From Kushneria indalinina DSM 14324 (lineage in GTDB: Bacteria > Pseudomonadota > Gammaproteobacteria > Pseudomonadales > Halomonadaceae), in the NCBI RefSeq assembly GCF_003385845.1, contig NZ_QRDJ01000006.1, positions 744,001-808,000 on the forward strand: a stretch of DNA of 64,000 bases, read 5' to 3'. The notes beneath the pieces were generated by a model. It saw nothing but the letters and a program-made list of their open reading frames with translations, had not been told where the DNA came from and did no database searches. Shown piece after piece: positions 57,065-64,000 of the stretch (within the stretch, counting starts at the first letter, position 1; every line of letters starts with the position of its first letter). The position numbers and the translations under genes are program-made.

Positions 57065-57915
57065 TGGCGGATGACGTCAACGTGAAGGGCATGGATGAAA
57101 GCGATCCGACGATTGCTCTGACGGACCGTGGGCTGGCTTACGGTGACGGTCTTTTTGAAACCGTACTGTTAAGAGACGGCGCTGCCCGGCTTTGGGACGA
57201 GCATTGTGAGCGTTTATCGCAGGGCGCGCGCCGGCTGGGCTTCGAGCCTCCGTCGCGGGAATGGCTCGATGCCCTGCCTGAAAGGGCACCTGCCGGTGAG
57301 CAGGTGCTCAAGATCATGCTCACCCGTGGCAGCGGTGGACGCGGTTATCGTCCGCCACTGCCGGCCGAGCCTCGCTGCTACTGGCAGTTCATGCCCTTTA
57401 GTCCCATGCCTGCGCGCTGGGACAGCGGGGTGAACGTTCGACTCTGCCGGCTGCGTCTCGCGCGTCAGCCTGCACTGGCCGGTATCAAGCATCTCAATCG
57501 ACTTGAAAATGTGCTGGCCCGCCAGGAGTGGCAGGAGGATGCCATTGCTGAAGGTATTCTGCTCAACGACTGCGATCAGCTCGTTGAGGCGACCGCCATG
57601 AATCTCGCCTGGCATGATCAGGGGCAGTGGTGGACGCCGGCACTGACCGAATGTGGCGTAGAAGGTACGCTGCGCCGTGCATTGGTTGAAAGAGGTCATT
57701 TGACCGTTACAGAACATGCGCCGCTTTCCAGACTCCTGAATTCACAGACCGCATGTCTTTTTAATTCGGTACAGGGGCTATGGCCGATCGTGACGTGTTG
57801 CGATCCGGACAATCAGCATCTGCTCGCGCAGTGGCCAATCGATGAATCCGTGCGCCGTCTCCAGCGTGAAGCACATACCCTGCTGGGCCATGTGTTCAAT
57901 CTCCCAACTTCCTGA
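57064..57915 (+). CDS. pabC: Aminodeoxychorismate lyase
   Basis: PLP enzyme of class IV that releases p-aminobenzoate and pyruvate from 4-amino-4-deoxychorismate, for folate. The 283-residue protein shows DRGLAYGDGLFETVLL at the N-terminus, the PLP lysine in GIKHLNRLENVLAR (about residue 142) and EATAMNLAW. Length and neighbours (fabF, mltG) match PabC of E. coli and Pseudomonas rather than branched-chain transaminase. Confidence 0.94.
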   Translation: MADDVNVKGMDESDPTIALTDRGLAYGDGLFETVLLRDGAARLWDEHCERLSQGARRLGFEPPSREWLDALPERAPAGEQVLKIMLTRGSGGRGYRPPLPAEPRCYWQFMPFSPMPARWDSGVNVRLCRLRLARQPALAGIKHLNRLENVLARQEWQEDAIAEGILLNDCDQLVEATAMNLAWHDQGQWWTPALTECGVEGTLRRALVERGHLTVTEHAPLSRLLNSQTACLFNSVQGLWPIVTCCDPDNQHLLAQWPIDESVRRLQREAHTLLGHVFNLPTS

Positions 57916-57929
57916 TCAGAGTCTCACGT

Positions 57930-60555
<2,626 letters not shown>

Positions 60556-60622
60556 ACTCCAGCGCAACTTCTGTTGCTGTTGGCCGATAAGAGAAACGTC
60601 GCTTTCTCATCAGGAGGTTTTC

Positions 60623-60922
60623 ATGAGTGCCGCCCGGGCATTGTCTTTTACGTTCCACGATACTGATGCACTCAAAACCGCATGGATGCCGATTCTTGAA
60701 CGCGGTGGTCTGTTTGTTCCGACATCGGCGCGTCATCGCCTGGGGCAGCGGGTCTACCTGCTGCTGACGCTGCCTGGTGAACAGGAGCCGCGTCCGGCAT
60801 CGGGCATCGTTGCCTGGCTATCGCCCTCGGGCATGGCCGGACAGCAGGACGGTGGTGTCGGCGTGCACCTTGATGCAGAAGAGCATGCGCTGCGTGAGCA
60901 TATTGAGGCACTGCTGGCCTGA
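60623..60922 (+). CDS. pilZ: PilZ-domain protein (type IV pilus PilZ orthologue)
   Basis: A 99-residue PilZ domain. The holB-pilZ-tatD position matches the original PilZ of pseudomonads, which is needed for type IV pili and lacks c-di-GMP binding. The RxxxR motif of c-di-GMP binders is indeed not evident at the N-terminus. GGLFVPTSARHRLGQRVYLLL and SGIVAWLSPSG are the core strands. CAGGAGG lies a few bases before the ATG. No other pilus gene is in the window. Confidence 0.9.
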   Translation: MSAARALSFTFHDTDALKTAWMPILERGGLFVPTSARHRLGQRVYLLLTLPGEQEPRPASGIVAWLSPSGMAGQQDGGVGVHLDAEEHALREHIEALLA

Positions 60923-60963
60923 AGTGCATTGAAGGCCGGCATGCGGTATCGATGGAATTTTTT

Positions 60964-60979
60964 TATACCGTTATCTTGT
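60964..60979 (+). repeat. Second copy of the 16-nt Ter-like sequence
   Basis: TATACCGTTATCTTGT here is identical to 30423-30438 upstream of tus, in the same orientation. It lies in the AT-rich 151-base pilZ-tatD gap. Beyond the 16 bases the two copies diverge. A chance match of this length somewhere in the window is possible. Confidence 0.4.
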
Positions 60980-61073
60980 TATCCGCTCAATTTGAAAATA
61001 CATCTTTCATCCCCCTGAAAGTCGGTGATCTGCGATAATACCCGATCTGTCTATCTACAACCGGGTAAGCTTA

Positions 61074-61931
61074 ATGAGCCAGTTAACCGAGCAATTGTCA
61101 TGGCCTTCGGTTCTGATCGATTCCCACTGCCATCTTGATCGCCTTGACCCTGAAAGCGGCGATGTGGACGCCGTGCTTGCACGTGCCCGTGATGCGGGTG
61201 TGCGCGGCTTTCTGGCGGTCGCCACCAATCTGAAAGGTATGCCGACACTGGCAGAGATCGGGCGTCGCCATGACGATGTCTTTTATGGTGTCGGTGTTCA
61301 CCCGATGCAGATTCTCGAGAGCGAACCCACGTTTGAAGAAATCAAGGACTGCATTGAGCGATTCGAGCCGGTGGCCGTCGGCGAGATCGGTCTGGATTTT
61401 CAGCCGGACGAGCAGGGGGCGCTTCGTGTCCCCAGAGAGACGCAGCTGACCCGCTTTGAACGTCATCTGCAGGCCGCTTTTGAGGCCGAGCTCCCGGTCA
61501 GTGTTCATACGCGCGCGGCGCGTGAAGAGACAATGGCGCTTATCGAGCAGCATCTTGACTCAGGCGTGGGCGGGGTACTGCACTGCTTTACCGAAGATCT
61601 GGATATGGCGCGTCGGGCCGTTGCCCATGGCTTCATGATTTCCCTGTCCGGTATCGTCACCTTTGCCAGCGCCGAGAACGTGCGCGCGCTGGCCCGGGCG
61701 TTGCCGCTTGATCGACTGCTGCTGGAAACCGACAGTCCGTGGCTGTCACCGGTGCCTTACAGAGGTCGCCCCAACGAGCCGGCGCGTGTGCTGGAAGTGG
61801 CTCGTGTCATTGCTCGTGAGCGCAATATTAGCCTTGATGAGGTAGCCATGCAGACCACGGCCAATTTCCACCGTCTGTTTCGCCGGGCCACACCCGTACA
61901 CGACGCCGCTGCACACTTTGCGACTGCCTGA
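61074..61931 (+). CDS. ycfH: TatD-family metal-dependent hydrolase (YcfH type)
   Basis: A 285-residue TatD DNase-family protein. Metal ligands and signatures are in order: LIDSHCHLD near residue 15, AVGEIGLDF with the bridging glutamate, SVHTRAA, VLHCFTE and LLETDSPWL. Position after tmk-holB corresponds to ycfH of E. coli. Family members are DNases or have unknown substrates. A strong GAGGAG leads into the following DUF1285 gene. Confidence 0.93.
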   Translation: MSQLTEQLSWPSVLIDSHCHLDRLDPESGDVDAVLARARDAGVRGFLAVATNLKGMPTLAEIGRRHDDVFYGVGVHPMQILESEPTFEEIKDCIERFEPVAVGEIGLDFQPDEQGALRVPRETQLTRFERHLQAAFEAELPVSVHTRAAREETMALIEQHLDSGVGGVLHCFTEDLDMARRAVAHGFMISLSGIVTFASAENVRALARALPLDRLLLETDSPWLSPVPYRGRPNEPARVLEVARVIARERNISLDEVAMQTTANFHRLFRRATPVHDAAAHFATA

Positions 61932-61941
61932 GGAGCCTGCG

Positions 61942-62514
61942 ATGTCACTGGAGAGACTGCTGACGGTTCAAACCGATGATCAGCCGCTGCCGCTGGAACG
62001 CTGGAATCCGGCGCTGTCAGGCGAACTGGACATATTGGTGGATCGTTGGGGAGCCTGGTGGCATGAGGGCGCGGCGGTTGAGCATCCACGCGTACTGCGG
62101 GCCCTGTCACGGCTTCTGCGGCGTGAAAAGGATGGACACTATTATCTGGTCACGCCGGTCGAGAAATGGCGAATCCGTGTCGAGGATTATCCGCTTTTGA
62201 TCGTGGACGCCGCCTGTCAGAAGATGCCCGGGGGGGATTCCTGCTGGGTGCTGACCACGCAGACCGGAGAGCACGCCACGTTGAATGGCGACTGTTGTCT
62301 GGTAACAGATGAGGACACGGAGATACCACGGGTCAACCTGCGTCATGGTCTTTCGGCACGGCTGTCACGCCAGTGCTGGTATCACCTGGTCGAGCAGGCC
62401 GAGTGTGTCGAGGATGATCAGGGTCGCCTGCATATGGGGCTTCACAGTGGTGGTCACTGGCATGCGCTGGGCGCGCCGATGGATGCCGACGATATTCAAA
62501 CACCGCCATCATGA
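61942..62514 (+). CDS. DUF1285 protein
   Basis: A 190-residue protein with the DUF1285 pattern: an early GELDILVDRWGAWWHEGAAVEHPRV-like core (key: W..W..G..I..PR.LR), YYLVTPVEKWRIRVED and PLLIVDA, then HVRHGLSARLSR-type NLRHGLSARLSR. Function is unknown; in pseudomonads it occurs in the same region. No signal peptide. The ATG at 61942 follows GAGGAG. It overlaps the helicase start by four bases. Confidence 0.87.
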   Translation: MSLERLLTVQTDDQPLPLERWNPALSGELDILVDRWGAWWHEGAAVEHPRVLRALSRLLRREKDGHYYLVTPVEKWRIRVEDYPLLIVDAACQKMPGGDSCWVLTTQTGEHATLNGDCCLVTDEDTEIPRVNLRHGLSARLSRQCWYHLVEQAECVEDDQGRLHMGLHSGGHWHALGAPMDADDIQTPPS

Positions 62515-64000
62515 CGCTTACTGAGCAGCAGCAGGCCGTGGTTCACCATGGCGAGGGGCATGCGCGAGTGTTTGCCGTGGCCGGTGCCGGCAAGACATCG
62601 ACCATGGTGGCCCGCGTGCTTCATCTCATGGCCGTGGGCACGCCGCCTGATCGCATCCTGATCCTGATGTTCAATCGCGCCGCGCGCGAGGATTTCGCGG
62701 CGCGCCTTGGCATGCTGGCCCCCGCGGGGAGCCGGCTGCCGCAGGTACGCACCTTTCATTCCATCGGTCATCGTCTGGGGCAGAGTCTGGTGCGCTGGGG
62801 CGCGCTGCCGCCGCGTCGGCTGATCGAGGGGGAGTGGCAGCGTGAACGCCTAGCCCGTCAGGTGCTGCAACAGCTGCTCGTCGATCAGCCCGCCCAGCTG
62901 GCACTGGCGCTGGAAGAAGAGCGTATCGAGGCGCTGCTACAGTTCTGCGATCTGGTGAAATCGGAGTGCCTGCCGCCTGCCAGACTCCATGAGCGCGGCG
63001 ACTACGGCGCGGATACCGAGCACTTTGTGCCGGCCTTTCTGGAGATGGAGCGCCAGATGCATGCGCAGGGGGTCATGACCTATGCCGACCTGCTCTATCG
63101 CCCGTTACGGGCACTGATCCGCGATGACGCGTCGCGCGAACGCATTCAGGGACGTCTTGATCACATCATTGTCGATGAGTACCAGGACATCAACGAGGTG
63201 CAGCTGCGTCTGCTGTCGATGCTGGCGGGTCACAGCGCCAGCGTCATGGCCGTGGGGGATGCCAACCAGTGTATCTATGAGTGGCGCGGGGCGCGCCCGG
63301 ATGCCATGAATGCCCGCTTTGGCGAGCTTTTCGGTGCGCCGACCGACTACCCTCTGAGCTGGACCTTTCGTCACGGCCACGCCGTCTCGCTGATGGCCAA
63401 TCATGTGATTCGCGCCAACAAGGGCGCTGCCGATCAGCTCACGCTGTCGGCGCCGGGCAACCCCGAGACACGGGTGGAACATGACATCGACGGCACGCGC
63501 CTGGTGAGACTGCTGGGAGAGTGGCAGGCTCAGGGGCGCGATCTAAAGGCATGTGCGGTGCTGGTGCGTAGCTGGGCGCTCAGTGTCCCCGTGCAGCTTC
63601 GTCTTTTGCGGGAAAACATTCCCTTCCAGCTGGGGCAACAGGAGCGCTTTGTCTTTCGCCTGCCGCTGGTCAGGGCGCTGGCGGGTTATCTGGAGCTGAC
63701 CCGGCGTCCAGAGCTTTTAAACGACAGCGATCATCTTTTGATGCTTTACAGCCAGCCCAGTGCCTTCGTCAGTCAGGAACGCCTGGGCCCCCTGACGGCG
63801 GAGCTGGCACGTACCGGCCGCTGGCCCGAGCAGCACATTGTGCTGGACGGTCTGAAATCCTTTCAGCGCCGGCACCTCAAAAAACGCTGGGCGCTACTGC
63901 AGAAGCTGCCCACCATGCGGGATCAGGCCCCGGCCGATGTGCTCTCCCATGTGGTCGACACGCTGGAGGCCGAAAAGCTTCTGCGCCGCGCCGCTGCCCG
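62511..64000 (+). CDS. UvrD/Rep-family superfamily I DNA helicase (3' end outside window)
   Basis: The first 496 residues of an SF1 helicase. Motifs in order: Q motif LTEQQQAVV, Walker A VFAVAGAGKTST, motif Ia TFHSIGHRLG, Walker B IIVDEYQDIN, motif III GDANQCIYEWRG, and motif IV SWTFRHGH. The sequence runs open to the window edge, so the C-terminal motifs V and VI are not seen. The ATG overlaps the DUF1285 stop. It is UvrD-like but differs enough from UvrD and Rep that I give no symbol. Confidence 0.9.
   Translation, partial: MTLTEQQQAVVHHGEGHARVFAVAGAGKTSTMVARVLHLMAVGTPPDRILILMFNRAAREDFAARLGMLAPAGSRLPQVRTFHSIGHRLGQSLVRWGALPPRRLIEGEWQRERLARQVLQQLLVDQPAQLALALEEERIEALLQFCDLVKSECLPPARLHERGDYGADTEHFVPAFLEMERQMHAQGVMTYADLLYRPLRALIRDDASRERIQGRLDHIIVDEYQDINEVQLRLLSMLAGHSASVMAVGDANQCIYEWRGARPDAMNARFGELFGAPTDYPLSWTFRHGHAVSLMANHVIRANKGAADQLTLSAPGNPETRVEHDIDGTRLVRLLGEWQAQGRDLKACAVLVRSWALSVPVQLRLLRENIPFQLGQQERFVFRLPLVRALAGYLELTRRPELLNDSDHLLMLYSQPSAFVSQERLGPLTAELARTGRWPEQHIVLDGLKSFQRRHLKKRWALLQKLPTMRDQAPADVLSHVVDTLEAEKLLRRAAA

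Overview
The window is ordinary chromosomal DNA of a gammaproteobacterium. The gene order is that of the Pseudomonas/Halomonas group: topA-lexA-psrA-nagZ, mfd-gap-nqr-sthA, comEC-msbA-lpxK-kdsB-murB-rne and rpmF-plsX-fab-pabC-mltG-tmk-holB-pilZ. A Na+-translocating NADH:quinone reductase, a Tus homologue, PsrA and moderately high GC point most readily to Halomonadaceae (Halomonas, Kushneria, Chromohalobacter). That placement is inferred from content and synteny, since no rRNA is present. I see no CRISPR array, prophage, insertion sequence, tRNA or rRNA. About 60 genes account for nearly all of the sequence, and no cluster stands out as an obviously new system.

Region 1-5 kb: the 3' end of lipA; the periplasmic methionine-sulfoxide repair pair msrPQ; an MDR oxidoreductase; a Nudix hydrolase overlapping an uncharacterised RNase H-like/DUF429-like gene. 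Region 5-16 kb: pykA, topA, three small or accessory genes including an InaA-type kinase, divergent lexA and psrA, nagZ, an MscS-type channel and hpt. Region 16-29 kb: mfd, divergently an extended GAPDH with a HexR-like operator, the complete nqrABCDEF operon, nqrM behind its own terminator, and sthA.

Region 29-36 kb: a YrhK-type membrane protein, a Tus homologue with a candidate Ter site just upstream, the aguB/aguA agmatine-to-putrescine pair, a LolC-type permease with LolD, an SDR and a DUF2062 protein. Region 36-48 kb: comEC and an envelope block (msbA, lpxK, ycaR, kdsB, an LMW phosphatase, murB), convergent with rne, whose tail carries tandem repeats. Region 48-64 kb: rluC, a HAD phosphatase, sppA, yceF (opposite strand), then a long forward series for ribosome and lipid synthesis (yceD, rpmF, plsX, fabD, fabG, acpP, fabF), folate, peptidoglycan, dTMP and replication (pabC, mltG, tmk, holB), pilZ, a TatD nuclease, DUF1285 and a truncated UvrD-like helicase.

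The points most worth a second look are the Tus homologue with its candidate Ter element and a 16-nt repeat of it in another gap, the HexR-like palindrome next to a good sigma70 promoter at gap, a promoter placing the yceD transcript start almost on its ATG (leaderless mRNA), the missing apbE at the nqr locus, and the DUF429-like gene coupled to the Nudix gene.
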